From positions 1 through 64,000 of the forward strand of contig NZ_SGIS01000009.1 of the NCBI RefSeq assembly GCF_004208535.1: a stretch of 64,000 nt of DNA, written 5' to 3'. The position numbers were made by a program, and so were the translations under genes. The first letter of the stretch is position 1. Each line of letters begins with the position of its first letter. The notes under the pieces were generated by a model that searched no databases, was not told the origin of the DNA, and saw nothing but the letters and a program-made list of their open reading frames with translations. Shown here in pieces: positions 16,692 through 25,819 of the stretch. This DNA is from Sphingomonas populi. GTDB taxonomy: Bacteria; Pseudomonadota; Alphaproteobacteria; Sphingomonadales; Sphingomonadaceae.

Positions 16692-18170
16692 TCAGAGCGT
16701 CACGCCGCGCTTCCAGATCGCGATGGCGCGTTCGTCGTTGATCTCGTTGCGGGTCTGCGCGCCCGAAGCGATCGCGATGATCCGGTCGAGCAGCCGGTCG
16801 GCGGCGACATCGAGACCGTCGTCGAGCACCGCGCCGGCATCGAAATCGATCCAGCCCGGCTTGGCGGCGGCAAGCGCCGCGTTCGAGGCGATCTTGACGG
16901 TCGGCACCGGGCTGCCGAGCGGGGTGCCGCGTCCGGTCGAGAACAGCGTCATCGTCGCCCCCGCCGCTGCCAGTGCGGTGGTCGAGACCGCGTCATTGCC
17001 CGGCGCCTCCAGCAAGGTGAGGCCGGCGCGGCGCACCCGCCCGGCATAGGGCAATACGTCGGTGACCGGGACGTGCCCGCCCTTCTGCACCGCGCCGAGC
17101 GATTTCTCCTCGAGCGTGGTGATGCCACCGCGAATGTTGCCGGGGCTGGGATTCTCCGACACCGGCTCGCCGTTGCGGACGAAATAGTCCTTGAAGCCGT
17201 TGACCAAAGCGACGAGCGAATCGAACGTCTCGCGGCTGGTGCAGCGGTCCATCAGCAATTGCTCGGCACCGAAGATTTCGGGGATTTCGGTGAGCAGCAC
17301 GCGCCCGCCGGCATCGCCGACGCGGTCGGCGATGCGGCCGATCACCGGGTTGGCGGTGAGGCCGCTCAGCCCGTCCGAGCCGCCGCACTTGACGCCGAGC
17401 GTCAGCGCCGAAAGCGGCACAGTGCTGCGCCGGTCCTCGGCGGCAAGCGCGACCAGTTCGGCGATCGCCGCCTGCCCGTCGGCCATCTCGTCGCTCGACG
17501 CTTGCGCGCCGACCACACGGATACGGTCGCGGCGTTCGGGCGGGATCAGGTCGAGCATGCCGCTGAGCTGGTTCGATTCGCACCCCAAACCGAGCAGCAG
17601 TACGCCGCCGGCATTGGGATGGCAGGCGAGCGCGGCGAGCACCTGCGTCGTGCCGGCGAGATCATCGCCGAGTTGCGAACAGCCGAACGGGTGCGGGAAG
17701 GCGACGACGGCATCGACCCCGGCGGGCAGATCGCCGCCAGCGCGCGCGGCCAGCCGCTCCGCCGTGCGCCCGACGCAGCCGACCGAGGGGATGATCCAGA
17801 TCTCGTTGCGCGTACCGACCGACCCGTCGGCGCGGACATAGCCTTCGAACGTGTGTGCGCTCGGCGGGGTCGCCGCTGCGGCAGGTGCAGGCGCGTAGCG
17901 ATAGCTGCCGGCGGTGGCGAGCGCGGTCGCGACGTTGTGCGTATGGACATGCGCGCCGGGCGCGATGTCGGCGCGCGCGGTGCCGATCGGGAAGCCATAG
18001 CGCAGCACGGGCTGACCCGCTGTTACCGGTGTCACGGCGAATTTGTGCCCGGCCGGAATATCCTCGACCAGCCGCACGTCCGCGCCGCCCACGGTCACGA
18101 GATCGCCCGCCGGCAGCGCTTCCATCGCCACGGCGACATCGTCGCGCTGTTCAACCTTGATCGCTCGCAT
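16692..18170 (-). CDS. uxaA: Altronate dehydratase
   Basis: This 492-residue protein dehydrates D-altronate to 2-keto-3-deoxygluconate in galacturonate catabolism. It has the N-terminal SAF domain (about residues 1-80, with 'GHKFAVTPVTAGQPVLRYG') and the large UxaA-type domain beginning 'GTRNEIWIIPSVGCVGRTAE'. Cysteine-containing segments 'FPHPFGCSQLG', 'LLGLGCESNQLSG' and 'GVKCGGSDGLSGLTANP' are as expected for the Fe2+/Mn2+-dependent family. Length matches E. coli UxaA (495). It lies between the GntR regulator (53 bases upstream) and the transporter (101 bases downstream), all on the minus strand. Confidence 0.94.
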   Translation of the reverse strand: MRAIKVEQRDDVAVAMEALPAGDLVTVGGADVRLVEDIPAGHKFAVTPVTAGQPVLRYGFPIGTARADIAPGAHVHTHNVATALATAGSYRYAPAPAAAATPPSAHTFEGYVRADGSVGTRNEIWIIPSVGCVGRTAERLAARAGGDLPAGVDAVVAFPHPFGCSQLGDDLAGTTQVLAALACHPNAGGVLLLGLGCESNQLSGMLDLIPPERRDRIRVVGAQASSDEMADGQAAIAELVALAAEDRRSTVPLSALTLGVKCGGSDGLSGLTANPVIGRIADRVGDAGGRVLLTEIPEIFGAEQLLMDRCTSRETFDSLVALVNGFKDYFVRNGEPVSENPSPGNIRGGITTLEEKSLGAVQKGGHVPVTDVLPYAGRVRRAGLTLLEAPGNDAVSTTALAAAGATMTLFSTGRGTPLGSPVPTVKIASNAALAAAKPGWIDFDAGAVLDDGLDVAADRLLDRIIAIASGAQTRNEINDERAIAIWKRGVTL

Positions 18171-18223
18171 CTTGCACCTCTATTGTCTGAGTAATCGAGG
18201 CGCGTGCTTTTTTCAAGCTGGCG

Positions 18224-18940
18224 TCAGTCGCCCAGCACCGTGTTGGTGTCCTCCAGCGCCAGCGAAACCAGCGCGGTCATCGCCTCGCGCGCCTGTGCGG
18301 CATCGCCCGCCGCGATCGCCGCGAACACCGCGCCATGATCGTCGAGCGGATCGCGCGGCACGGCATTTTTCCGGTATTTGAACGCGGTGGTCCAGCGCAC
18401 CGCAGCAGTGATCGTGCTCGACAAGGACGCGAGCGGCTCGTTGCCGGTCGCGAGAAGGATGAGGCTGTGGAAATCCTGATCGGCTTGCCGCCCCTCGGGC
18501 GTGCTGAGGCCATGCCGCCCCATGCCCTCCAGCGCTTGCCCCATCCGCGCGAGCTGCGGCTCGGTGCGCCGCACCGCTGCGAGCGCGGCGGCGGCGGGTT
18601 CGACGATCAGCCGCATCTCGAACAGGCTACGCACGAACGGCTCGGGCGGCTCGTTGACGAACGCCCAGGCGAGCACTTCGGGATCGAGCATGTTCCAGCG
18701 CGACCGTTCGCTGACACGGGTGCCGGTCTTGGTGCGGCTCTCGACCAGCCCCTTGGCGGCGAGCATCCGCACCGCCTCGCGATAGGCGCTGCGCGACACC
18801 TTGAGCTGCGCGCTGAACTCGATCTCGCCGGGCAGCACCGCACCGGGCTGATACTGGCCGCTGACGATCGCGACACCGAGATCGCGCGCGACGCTGGTAT
18901 GGATTCGCGGCGCAGCGCCCGCGCTGGTCTTTTCGATCAC
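18224..18940 (-). CDS. GntR-family (FadR subfamily) regulator of uronate genes
   Basis: This 238-residue regulator has an N-terminal winged helix-turn-helix ('QLKVSRSAYREAVRMLAAKGLVESRTKTGTRV', about residues 48-80) and a C-terminal all-helical FCD ligand domain with the expected Asp/His metal-site positions ('DQDFHSLIL' and 'DDHGAVFAAI'). UxuR and ExuR belong to this subfamily and respond to hexuronates or their keto forms. It is the first gene of the minus-strand uxa run, so it probably represses its own cluster. It is divergent from rhaM across a 122-base region. Confidence 0.85.
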   Translation of the reverse strand: MIEKTSAGAAPRIHTSVARDLGVAIVSGQYQPGAVLPGEIEFSAQLKVSRSAYREAVRMLAAKGLVESRTKTGTRVSERSRWNMLDPEVLAWAFVNEPPEPFVRSLFEMRLIVEPAAAALAAVRRTEPQLARMGQALEGMGRHGLSTPEGRQADQDFHSLILLATGNEPLASLSSTITAAVRWTTAFKYRKNAVPRDPLDDHGAVFAAIAAGDAAQAREAMTALVSLALEDTNTVLGD

Positions 18941-19062
18941 GCCGTTCTCCCCCTGGCGTGCTCATGCTCCGAACCGGCGGACCTGTCGAGATCACGGCGG
19001 ACTCGTTGACCCACGCGCGCCATCGTAGGATAGCGCGTCAACGACCGGAGAGAAGACCGCTT

Positions 19063-19377
19063 ATGTCGATCCACGCCTTCAGGATGCAGCTCAAGCCCGG
19101 CGTGATCGACGAATACCGCGCGCGCCACGACGCGATCTGGCCCGAGCTTTCGGCGCTGCTCACCGAGAGCGGAATCTACGATTACTCGATCTTCCTCGAC
19201 GAAGCGACGCTGAGCCTGTTCGCGGTGCTCAAGCTGACCGAGGACAATGCCCGCGACGCGCTGCCGGATCATCCGGTGATGAAGCGGTGGTGGGATCATA
19301 TGGCGCCGCTGATGGAGGTCGAGGCCGACAACCGCCCGCGCGAATGGCCGCTGCCGCTGATCTTCCACCACGCCTGA
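19063..19377 (+). CDS. rhaM: L-Rhamnose mutarotase
   Basis: This 104-residue protein of the ferredoxin-like RhaM/RhaU family interconverts alpha and beta anomers of L-rhamnose. The family pattern is complete: 'FRMQLKPGVIDEYRARHDAIWPE' at the start, 'YSIFLDE' in the middle and 'MKRWWDHMAPLME' near the end. The ATG at 19063 has GGAGAGAAG about 7 bases upstream; the frame is open further upstream but without family sequence. It stands between the uronate regulator and the secreted SGNH hydrolase. Confidence 0.93.
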   Translation: MSIHAFRMQLKPGVIDEYRARHDAIWPELSALLTESGIYDYSIFLDEATLSLFAVLKLTEDNARDALPDHPVMKRWWDHMAPLMEVEADNRPREWPLPLIFHHA

Positions 19378-19403
19378 CGCGAAACCTATGCGAAAGCCCC
19401 TTA

Positions 19404-19494
19404 GTGTTCTCCCGCGCATGCGGGAGTCCAGAGTTCCAAGAGCCGCAATCGGCGTTTTGCTTGGCTCTGGGTTCCCGCTTTCGCGGGAAAACAC
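19404..19494. repeat. 91-bp hairpin repeat, copy 1
   Basis: The ends are inverted ('gtgttctcccgcg' against 'cgcgggaaaacac'), with inner inverted pieces 'tccagag' and 'ctctgg'. The same architecture, including 'ttgcttggctctggg', recurs at 58858-58938. It lies between rhaM and the SGNH hydrolase gene. The rest of the 200-base gap holds no gene, only a GAGGAG ribosome site at its end. Confidence 0.75.
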
Positions 19495-19577
19495 GATAAA
19501 AATGCACGTTCGGCGGCCTTCGCAAAGATCCCGCCCGAAGCGGGCATATCCCTACCCGCGCCCCTGAGGAGATTGCC

Positions 19578-20759
19578 ATGAAGACCGGCCTGCCGTTGCT
19601 GATCGTCGCCGCGCTCGCGCTGCCCGCGCCGGGCGTCGCATCCTGGTCGCGGAGCTGGGCGGTCGCGCCACAAAGCCCGGGCAAGCCCGGCGATGTGCCC
19701 GATCTGACCGGGCGGACGCTGCGTCAGGTGGTGCGGATCAGCAGCGGCGGCGCGCGCATCCGGCTGCGGCTGACCAACGAACTGTCGGCGAGCGCGCTCA
19801 AGCTTGGCAGCGTGCATGTCGCCTTGGTCGACGCGAGCGGCAAGATCGTGGCGGGCAGCGACCGCGCCGTCACCTTCGACGGCGTAGCGGCCCCCACCAT
19901 CCCCGATCGCGCGCCGCTGGTCAGCGATCCGATCGCGCTGCGGGTCACCCCGCTCACGCATGTCGCGATCAGCCTGTACTTCCCGCAAGGCGCGCCCGAC
20001 CCTACCGTCCACGGCTATGCCGCCGCGACCGCGTGGATCGCGGCGGGCGACCAGACCGGCGCGGCCACGCTCGACGGCGCGACCAAATTCACCCAGCGGA
20101 TGGTGATCGATGCGATCGACGTCGATACGCCGCAACGCGGATCGACCGTAGTCGCGTTCGGCGATTCGATCACCGACGGCGTGCGCGCCACCGCCGATGC
20201 TGACACGCGCTGGCCCGATCAGCTCGCCGAGCGGTTGCAGAAGGCCGGGCGCACCAGCGTCGGCGTCGCCAATCTCGGCATCAGCGGCAACCGCGTGCTG
20301 GCGGAGGGCGCGGGCAACAACGCGCTCGCGCGCTTCGACCGTGACGTGCTCTCGATCCCCGGCGTCTCGCACGTCATCGTGCTCGAAGGCGTCAACGATA
20401 TCGGCGGCGCGACCGCGCGCAAGACGCCGCTGCCGACCGTCGCCGACCTCACCGGCGGCTATCGCCAGATGGTCGCGCGCGCACACGACAAGGGCGTCAA
20501 GGTGATCTTCGCAACGATCCTGCCGTACAAGGGCGCGGGCTATTGGGGCGCCGAGGGTGAGGTGGTGCGCAAGCAGGTCAACACCTGGATTCGCACCAAC
20601 ACGGTCGCCGATGGCTATGTCGATCTCGCCAAGGCGGTCGCCGATCCGGCCGATCCCGACCGGTTTGCCAAGGCGTATGACAGCGGCGACGCGCTCCACC
20701 CGAACGATGCGGGCTTCACCGCGATGGCGGCGGCGATCGACCTCAAGCTGTTACGGTAA
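19578..20759 (+). CDS. Secreted SGNH/GDSL hydrolase (carbohydrate esterase-like)
   Basis: This 393-residue exported protein has a signal peptide of about 21 residues ending 'APGVA'. An N-terminal beta-rich part precedes an SGNH domain from about residue 190: block I 'VVAFGDSITDGV' with the nucleophile serine, block II 'LGISGNRVL', block III 'VLEGVNDIGG' and block V 'DALHPNDAGF' with the Asp/His pair. This layout matches a secreted family often placed with plant-polysaccharide loci and presumed to remove acyl groups from glycans. GAGGAG lies 8 bases before the ATG. Its position between rhaM and rhaT suggests deacylation of rhamnose-containing pectin. The exact substrate is unknown. Confidence 0.82.
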   Translation: MKTGLPLLIVAALALPAPGVASWSRSWAVAPQSPGKPGDVPDLTGRTLRQVVRISSGGARIRLRLTNELSASALKLGSVHVALVDASGKIVAGSDRAVTFDGVAAPTIPDRAPLVSDPIALRVTPLTHVAISLYFPQGAPDPTVHGYAAATAWIAAGDQTGAATLDGATKFTQRMVIDAIDVDTPQRGSTVVAFGDSITDGVRATADADTRWPDQLAERLQKAGRTSVGVANLGISGNRVLAEGAGNNALARFDRDVLSIPGVSHVIVLEGVNDIGGATARKTPLPTVADLTGGYRQMVARAHDKGVKVIFATILPYKGAGYWGAEGEVVRKQVNTWIRTNTVADGYVDLAKAVADPADPDRFAKAYDSGDALHPNDAGFTAMAAAIDLKLLR

Positions 20760-20766
20760 CGCCCGT

Positions 20767-20809
20767 CCGTTCGTCCCGAGCGAAGTCGAGGGACATGTCC
20801 CTCGACTTA
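20767..20809. repeat. REP-like repeat after the SGNH hydrolase gene
   Basis: One full arm 'ttcgtcccgagcgaagtcga' plus a partial inverted arm 'tccctcgactta' lie between two convergent genes. It probably doubles as a terminator. Confidence 0.65.
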
Positions 20810-20810
20810 C

Positions 20811-21878
20811 TCACGCCCCCAGGCTGTTGCCGTAGCCGATCACCACCGTCGCGAGCACGAGCAGGCCGATGCCGCTCCACACCATCGCCTTGACGCGTGG
20901 CGCGGCGGCTTTCCATTCCTTGAACGCGAAACCCCACAGCGTTCCGAAAATGATGATGCTCGCCATGTGCAGCGTCCAGCTCGAAAAGCCGAAGCGGCCC
21001 ATCTGGCTTTCTCCCATCGTGTAGAAGAAGAACTGGAAATACCACATCGTCCCGGCCAGCGCGGAGAGCAGGTAGTTGAGCCCGAGCGGCGCGCCCGTAG
21101 CGACCGCGCCGCGCCCGAGCCATTGCCCCGCGCTGCGGTTCTTCACGATCAGCCACGCACACCACAGGCCGTTGGTGACCAGCCCGCCGAACATGACGAG
21201 GCACAGGATCGGCAGCCCGGTCCACAGCGGCCCGGTGCCGGCGGCGGCGGAGATCGCCTTGATCGGCTCGCCCGCCGCAAGGCCGAAGGCGAAGCACGAT
21301 GACATGATCCCGGAAAAGATCGCGACCGCGACACCCTTGCGGAAGTTGAACTCGGCCACCGTCTCGGCCTTCTCCGCGTCGCTCAGCGCGGCGTCCTTGC
21401 GCGCGCCGGCGAACGCGACCGTGGCGATGCCGGCGAGCGTGATGGCGAGGCCGAGCAGCACGATCCGCCCCGATGCGGTCGCCAGCAGCTTTTCGTGGAA
21501 ATCGCCCTGGACGAGCGGCGGGATCAGCGTGCCGAACACGGTACATAGCCCAAGCACCACCGCCATGCCGAGCGACAGCCCGAGGTAGCGCATCGTCAGC
21601 CCATAGGTCAGCCCGCCGAAGCCCCACAGCAGCCCGAACACCACCGGCCACACCAACGTCTGTAACGGCGCACTCCCCAGCACGCCGAGCAGATCGTTGG
21701 TCTGGATCGCGGCGAAAAACCACGGCGCGAGCAGCCACGAGAAGATGCCGCCGGTGAGCCAGTAGATCTCCCACGACCAGCGCTTCACGCCGCGATAGGG
21801 CACGTAGAAGGTCGCCGAGGCGAAACCGCCGAGCCAATGGTAGAGAACGCCGATCAGCGGGTTGGCATTGCCGTTCAT
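20811..21878 (-). CDS. rhaT: L-Rhamnose:proton symporter
   Basis: This 355-residue protein of the RhaT family (drug/metabolite transporter superfamily) has about ten membrane segments. Family landmarks are 'GGFASATFYVPYRGVKRWSWEIYWL' at the N-terminus, 'LLWGFGGLTYGLTMRYLGLSLGMAV' and 'YFQFFFYTMGESQMG'. It would import L-rhamnose across the inner membrane. Its start overlaps the stop of the lactonase gene (ATGA), tying it to the rhamnose catabolic run on the minus strand. Confidence 0.93.
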   Translation of the reverse strand: MNGNANPLIGVLYHWLGGFASATFYVPYRGVKRWSWEIYWLTGGIFSWLLAPWFFAAIQTNDLLGVLGSAPLQTLVWPVVFGLLWGFGGLTYGLTMRYLGLSLGMAVVLGLCTVFGTLIPPLVQGDFHEKLLATASGRIVLLGLAITLAGIATVAFAGARKDAALSDAEKAETVAEFNFRKGVAVAIFSGIMSSCFAFGLAAGEPIKAISAAAGTGPLWTGLPILCLVMFGGLVTNGLWCAWLIVKNRSAGQWLGRGAVATGAPLGLNYLLSALAGTMWYFQFFFYTMGESQMGRFGFSSWTLHMASIIIFGTLWGFAFKEWKAAAPRVKAMVWSGIGLLVLATVVIGYGNSLGA

Positions 21879-22777
21879 ACGCTCAGGCCCAGTCGATAGA
21901 TGCGGTTGGCGTTGCCGGCGAACAGCGCGTGGCGTTCGTGCGGGGTGAAATCGGCGACGATGTCGGCATAGGTGTCCAGGTGCTGCGCGAAGCTGCCGAA
22001 CAGCCTGTCAGTCGGGAAGTCGCTCGCGAACATCGCCCGGTCGGTGCCGAACAGGTCGATCGCGGCGCGGATCTGATCGCGCGCGAGCGTGCGCGTCCAG
22101 CGGCGGTCGCTGAAGCCGATGCCCGACAGCTTGACCGAGACGTTGGGAAGCGCGGCGAGCGCGGCCATGCCGCTGCGCCATTCGGCCTCCTCGCCGGGGA
22201 TCATCATGCCCATGTGGTTGATGATGACCGACGTCTCGGGGTGACGCGCGATCAGCGGCACGAGGCCGGGGAATTGCCCGGCATAGGCTTGCAGATCGAA
22301 GCTGAGGCCATGCGCGCCGAGCAGCGCGAAGCCGGCGGCCCAGGCGTCGTCGCGCGTCACGTCGCGCGCGGTGTAGGTGCGCTTGGGGTCGGCGTGCCAG
22401 TTGACGATATGGCGGATGCCGCGAACGTTGGCGTGGGCGGCATGTGCGGCGAGCAGCGCGCCGACGTCCGGGTCATCGAGCGCGGCGAAGGCGACGATCG
22501 CATTGGGCATGCCGCGCGTGTCCGCGATGCGCTGGAGCCAGTCGGTCTCGGCGAGCGCATCGCCGGCATCCGCCCCCGCATCGATATGGACGATGCCGCG
22601 CACGTCCCAGCCCGCCGCATCGGCAAGATAATCGTCGAGCAGATAGGTGCGCGCGATCGGTTCGACGCTGCCGTTGGGGCCGTCATCAGCGAACGGCGGC
22701 GTCAGCCACGGATAGCGCAGATGCGCGAGATCCCACAGGTGGACATGGGCGTCTACGAAGGGGATCGAACCGGACAT
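21875..22777 (-). CDS. Amidohydrolase, probable L-rhamnono-1,4-lactonase
   Basis: This 300-residue TIM-barrel amidohydrolase begins 'FVDAHVHLWDL' (metal-site HxH) and later carries 'HIDAGAD', 'IINHMGMMIPG' and the C-terminal aspartate segment 'MFASDFPTDRL'. This is the arrangement of L-fuconolactonase-like enzymes (COG3618). In Sphingomonas the LRA2 enzyme hydrolyses L-rhamnono-gamma-lactone, the product of rhamnose dehydrogenase. The 4-base overlap with rhaT and the presence of every other pathway enzyme nearby make that the best assignment. Fuconolactone or other aldonolactones are alternatives. Confidence 0.82.
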   Translation of the reverse strand: MSGSIPFVDAHVHLWDLAHLRYPWLTPPFADDGPNGSVEPIARTYLLDDYLADAAGWDVRGIVHIDAGADAGDALAETDWLQRIADTRGMPNAIVAFAALDDPDVGALLAAHAAHANVRGIRHIVNWHADPKRTYTARDVTRDDAWAAGFALLGAHGLSFDLQAYAGQFPGLVPLIARHPETSVIINHMGMMIPGEEAEWRSGMAALAALPNVSVKLSGIGFSDRRWTRTLARDQIRAAIDLFGTDRAMFASDFPTDRLFGSFAQHLDTYADIVADFTPHERHALFAGNANRIYRLGLSV

Positions 22778-22841
22778 GTGCTCTCCATGCGGTGAGGCGC
22801 GCTGCCTCTAACGGACAGTAGCGCCGGTAGTCGTGCAATAC

Positions 22842-22989
22842 TCCGTTCGTCCTGAGTAACTGCCGAGTAGCCCGAAGGGCGTATCGAGCTAGTGTATCGA
22901 AGGACAGCCCCCGCGCGGGACCGTGCTTCGATACACGCCTTCGATACGGGCCTGCGGCCCTACTCAGTCGCTACTCAGCACGAACGGTT
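22842..22989. repeat. 148-bp composite hairpin repeat, copy 1
   Basis: The outer arms are 'ccgttcgtcctgagta' and its complement near 22970-22987 ('tactcagcacgaacgg'). The inner arms are 'gtatcgag' and 'cgatac' type repeats. The same element, with similar length and order, occurs at 47285-47431. It fills most of the 220-base gap between the lactonase and dehydrogenase genes; no gene is seen in the gap. Confidence 0.8.
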
Positions 22990-22997
22990 GGAAGCAT

Positions 22998-23747
22998 TTA
23001 GAATGTCGTCCGCCCGCCCGAGGTGTCGAACGTGGAAGCGGTGGTGAAGCTGCATTCCTCGCTTACCATGAAGCACACCATCGCCGCGCTCTCGTCGATC
23101 TCGCCCAACCGCCCCATCGGGATTTTCGAGCGCATGTAATCGACCTGGCTCTGCGGCAATTGCGCGAGGATCGGGCTTTCGAAGGTCGCCGGGGTCAGCG
23201 CATTGGCGATCACGCCCTTCTCGGCGAGCTCCTTGCCGAGCGACTTGGTGAGGCCGATCACCCCCGCCTTGGATGCCGAATAGGCCGAGGCGTTGGGGTT
23301 GCCCTCCTTGCCCGCGACCGAGGCGAGATTGGCGATGCGGCCATAGCCATTGGCGAGCATGAACGGCACCACCGCGCGGCAGCAATAGAACAGCCCGTTG
23401 AGGTTGATGTCGATCACGCGCCGCCAGCTTTCGAGCGGATATTCGTGAACCGGCGCGGTGGCGCCGGTGATGCCCGCCGAATTGACGAGGATGTCGATCC
23501 GCCCGAGCGCGGCGTTGGCGCCCGCCGCCGCCGCCTCGACCTGCGCCTGATCGGACACGTCGAGCGCGAACACCGCGACCGCGCCGGTCTCGGCCTGCGC
23601 CGCCGCGAGCGCATCCGCATTGACGTCCCACAGAGCGACGGTGCCGCCCTCGGCGACGATGCGCGTGGCGACCGCCTTGCCGAGCCCGGAGGCGCCGCCG
23701 GTCACGATCGCGGTGCGCCCCGCGAACCGGCCCGCGTACACGCTCAT
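22998..23747 (-). CDS. SDR dehydrogenase, probable 2-keto-3-deoxy-L-rhamnonate 4-dehydrogenase
   Basis: This 249-residue short-chain dehydrogenase has the NAD-binding glycine motif 'TGGASGLG', 'NSAGIT', and the catalytic Ser and 'YSASK' tetrad residues. In the diketo-hydrolase branch of L-rhamnose breakdown, LRA5 oxidises 2-keto-3-deoxy-L-rhamnonate at C4. Here the gene overlaps the FAH-type hydrolase gene by 4 bases, exactly the expected partner of such an enzyme. The ATG at 23747 was chosen for that overlap; an in-frame start 30 bases upstream adds a non-family basic leader. A role as L-fuconate-pathway dehydrogenase is the main alternative. Confidence 0.8.
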   Translation of the reverse strand: MSVYAGRFAGRTAIVTGGASGLGKAVATRIVAEGGTVALWDVNADALAAAQAETGAVAVFALDVSDQAQVEAAAAGANAALGRIDILVNSAGITGATAPVHEYPLESWRRVIDINLNGLFYCCRAVVPFMLANGYGRIANLASVAGKEGNPNASAYSASKAGVIGLTKSLGKELAEKGVIANALTPATFESPILAQLPQSQVDYMRSKIPMGRLGEIDESAAMVCFMVSEECSFTTASTFDTSGGRTTF

Positions 23748-24601
23748 GCGAGCGTACCGTCGCCGAGGTGACGCCATGCGACGACCTGCTGGCGCTGCGT
23801 GCCGAGCTTGTCGATCGCCAGTTCCATCACGTCGCCGGCCTTGAGGTAGATTGCCTCGGGCTTCTTGCCCTCGCCCACGCCCGGCGGCGTGCCGGTGATG
23901 ACGAGATCGCCCGGATAGAGCGTGATATACTCGCTGACGTAGGAGATAAGCTGCTTGACGTCGAAGATCATCGTCTTGGTGTTGCCGGTCTGCATCCGCG
24001 CGCCGTTGACGTCGAGCGACATGCCGAGATCCTGTGGATCACCAACCTCGTCGGGCGTCACCAGCCAGGGGCCGGTCGGGCAGAAGGTGTCATGGCCCTT
24101 GCCCTTCGACCATTGGCTGCCGCGCTGCTTCTGGTTGAACCGCTCCGACACGTCGTTGACGAGCGTGTAGCCGGCGACATGCGCCAGCGCTTCGTCTTCC
24201 GAAACGTAGCGGCAGGTCTTGCCGATGATGACGCCTAGTTCGACTTCCCAGTCGCCGTGCGTCGCGTCCCTCGGGAGCATCACATCGTCGTTCGGGCCGC
24301 TCAGGCTCGACAGCGCCTTCATGAACATCATCGGCTCGGTCGGGATCGGCAGGTTCGATTCGATTGCATGGTCGCGGTAGTTGAGGCCGATCGCGACGAT
24401 CTTGCCGACGCCCTTCAGCGGCACGCCGTAGCGCGGGCTGCCCTCGGCGAGCGGCAGCGATTCGACATCGGCGGCGAGCGCGGCGGGGAGAGTCGCGATC
24501 GTGAGGTCGTCGATCACGCCCGACAGGTCGCGAAGCTGGCCGTCGGCATCGACGATGCCGGGCTTTTCCTGGCCCATCGGGCCGAAGCGGCAGAGTTTCA
24601 T
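23744..24601 (-). CDS. FAH-family hydrolase, probable L-2,4-diketo-3-deoxyrhamnonate hydrolase
   Basis: This 285-residue protein has the fumarylacetoacetate hydrolase C-terminal fold. Key parts are 'KIVAIGLNYRDHAIES', 'DWEVELGVIIGKTCRYV' with the acidic metal ligands, 'GHDTFCPTGPWLV' and 'LYPGDLVITGTPPGVG'. In Sphingomonas LRA6 this family splits L-2,4-diketo-3-deoxyrhamnonate into pyruvate and L-lactate. Automatic annotation would call it a generic FAH protein or ureidoglycolate lyase. Position between rhamnonate dehydratase (24 bases upstream) and the SDR gene (ATGA overlap) supports the rhamnose role. Confidence 0.85.
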   Translation of the reverse strand: MKLCRFGPMGQEKPGIVDADGQLRDLSGVIDDLTIATLPAALAADVESLPLAEGSPRYGVPLKGVGKIVAIGLNYRDHAIESNLPIPTEPMMFMKALSSLSGPNDDVMLPRDATHGDWEVELGVIIGKTCRYVSEDEALAHVAGYTLVNDVSERFNQKQRGSQWSKGKGHDTFCPTGPWLVTPDEVGDPQDLGMSLDVNGARMQTGNTKTMIFDVKQLISYVSEYITLYPGDLVITGTPPGVGEGKKPEAIYLKAGDVMELAIDKLGTQRQQVVAWRHLGDGTLA

Positions 24602-24625
24602 GAAAGGTCTCGCTCTTTTGAAGGA

Positions 24626-25819
24626 TCAGTGGGTGTAGGGGCGGTGCGTCGCCACGTCGGGATTGAAGGTGACGCCGAAGCCGGGCGCGTCGAGCGCGCT
24701 CGCCTTGAGGCGGCCATTCTGTGGCACCGGCTCGCCGAGCAGTTGCGGCGCGAACATCGGCACCACCTCCGTCGGCCCGGGGTGCATCATCAGGAACTCG
24801 GCGAAGGGCGAGTTGTGGCGGGTGATGACGAAGTGATAGCTGTACACGGATGATCCGTGCGGCACGACCATCTTGCCCTTGGCATCGGCGAGCGCGCTGA
24901 TCTTGAGCAATTCGGTGATGCCGCCACACCAGCCCACGTCGGGCTGGATGATGTCGCAGCATTCCATGTCGAGCAGCATGCGGAAGCCCCAGCGAGTCGC
25001 CTCATGCTCGCCGGTCGTCACCAGCATGCCCTTGGGCACGTTGCGGCGCAACTCGGCATAGCCCCAATAATCGTCGGGGCTGATCGCCTCCTCGATCCAC
25101 TTCAGGCCATATTCGTGGGCGGCGATGGCGAGCCGGGTCGCATAGTCGACGTCGAGCGCCATCCAGCAATCCCACATCAGCCAGAAGTCCGGCCCGACGC
25201 GCTCGCGCATCTCGGCGAGTTCGGCGATGTTCTTCTTGAGGCCCTCGACGCCTTCGGCCGGGCCATGATGCAGCGCCATCTTGCCGCCGATGAAGCCGAG
25301 TTCCTTGGCGATGTCAGGGCGCGCGCCGGTCGCGTAGAATTGCAATTCGTCGCGCACCGCGCCGCCGAGCATATGGTAGACCGGCTCCTGCCGAAGCTTG
25401 CCGAGCAGATCCCACAACGCGAGGTCGACACCTGAGATCGCGTTGATGACGAGGCCCTTGCGGCCGTAATATTGCGTCGAGAAGTACATCTGGTCCCAGA
25501 TCTTCTCATATTCGAGCGGTGAGCGGCCTTCGAGGAAGCGGGCGAGATGCTTCTCGACGATATAGCAGGCTGGCTCGCCGCCGGTCGTCACCGCGAAGCC
25601 GATCGTGCCGTCTTCCGCCTCGATCTCGACGACGAGCGTGCCGAGCACGTTGATGCCGAAGCTCTGCCGCGACTGCCGATATTCGGGATAGCGGCTCATC
25701 GGCGTGGCGATGTGGTTGTCGATCCAATGGCCTTCGCCCTGATCGTGATAATCAGCGCCGCCGCCGCGCACTGTGAAGGCGCGGACATGCTTGATCTTCG
25801 ACAGGCTCTTCAACGTCAC
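24626..25819 (-). CDS. rhmD: L-Rhamnonate dehydratase
   Basis: This 397-residue enolase-superfamily acid-sugar dehydratase converts L-rhamnonate to 2-keto-3-deoxy-L-rhamnonate with Mg2+. Family-specific stretches include '[17 protein letters not shown]', '[13 protein letters not shown]', '[30 protein letters not shown]', '[15 protein letters not shown]' with a metal ligand, '[16 protein letters not shown]' and '[12 protein letters not shown]'. The GTG start at 25819 has GGGGAG 8 bases upstream. It is the promoter-proximal gene of the minus-strand rhamnose run and is divergent from the IclR regulator. Confidence 0.93.
   Translation of the reverse strand: MTLKSLSKIKHVRAFTVRGGGADYHDQGEGHWIDNHIATPMSRYPEYRQSRQSFGINVLGTLVVEIEAEDGTIGFAVTTGGEPACYIVEKHLARFLEGRSPLEYEKIWDQMYFSTQYYGRKGLVINAISGVDLALWDLLGKLRQEPVYHMLGGAVRDELQFYATGARPDIAKELGFIGGKMALHHGPAEGVEGLKKNIAELAEMRERVGPDFWLMWDCWMALDVDYATRLAIAAHEYGLKWIEEAISPDDYWGYAELRRNVPKGMLVTTGEHEATRWGFRMLLDMECCDIIQPDVGWCGGITELLKISALADAKGKMVVPHGSSVYSYHFVITRHNSPFAEFLMMHPGPTEVVPMFAPQLLGEPVPQNGRLKASALDAPGFGVTFNPDVATHRPYTH

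Noticed and set aside
19006..19031. TTGACC and TAGGAT as a promoter for rhaM
   Set aside because: The spacer is only 14 bases, too short for a normal sigma-70 promoter, and no better -10 is present at 17 bases.
18958..19062. Open frame upstream of the rhaM ATG
   Set aside because: It would add 35 residues unrelated to the 104-residue RhaM family, and a good ribosome site precedes the later ATG.
23744..24601. Assignment of the FAH-type gene as fumarylacetoacetase of tyrosine breakdown
   Set aside because: No homogentisate genes are nearby and the size and context fit the rhamnose diketo-acid hydrolase.
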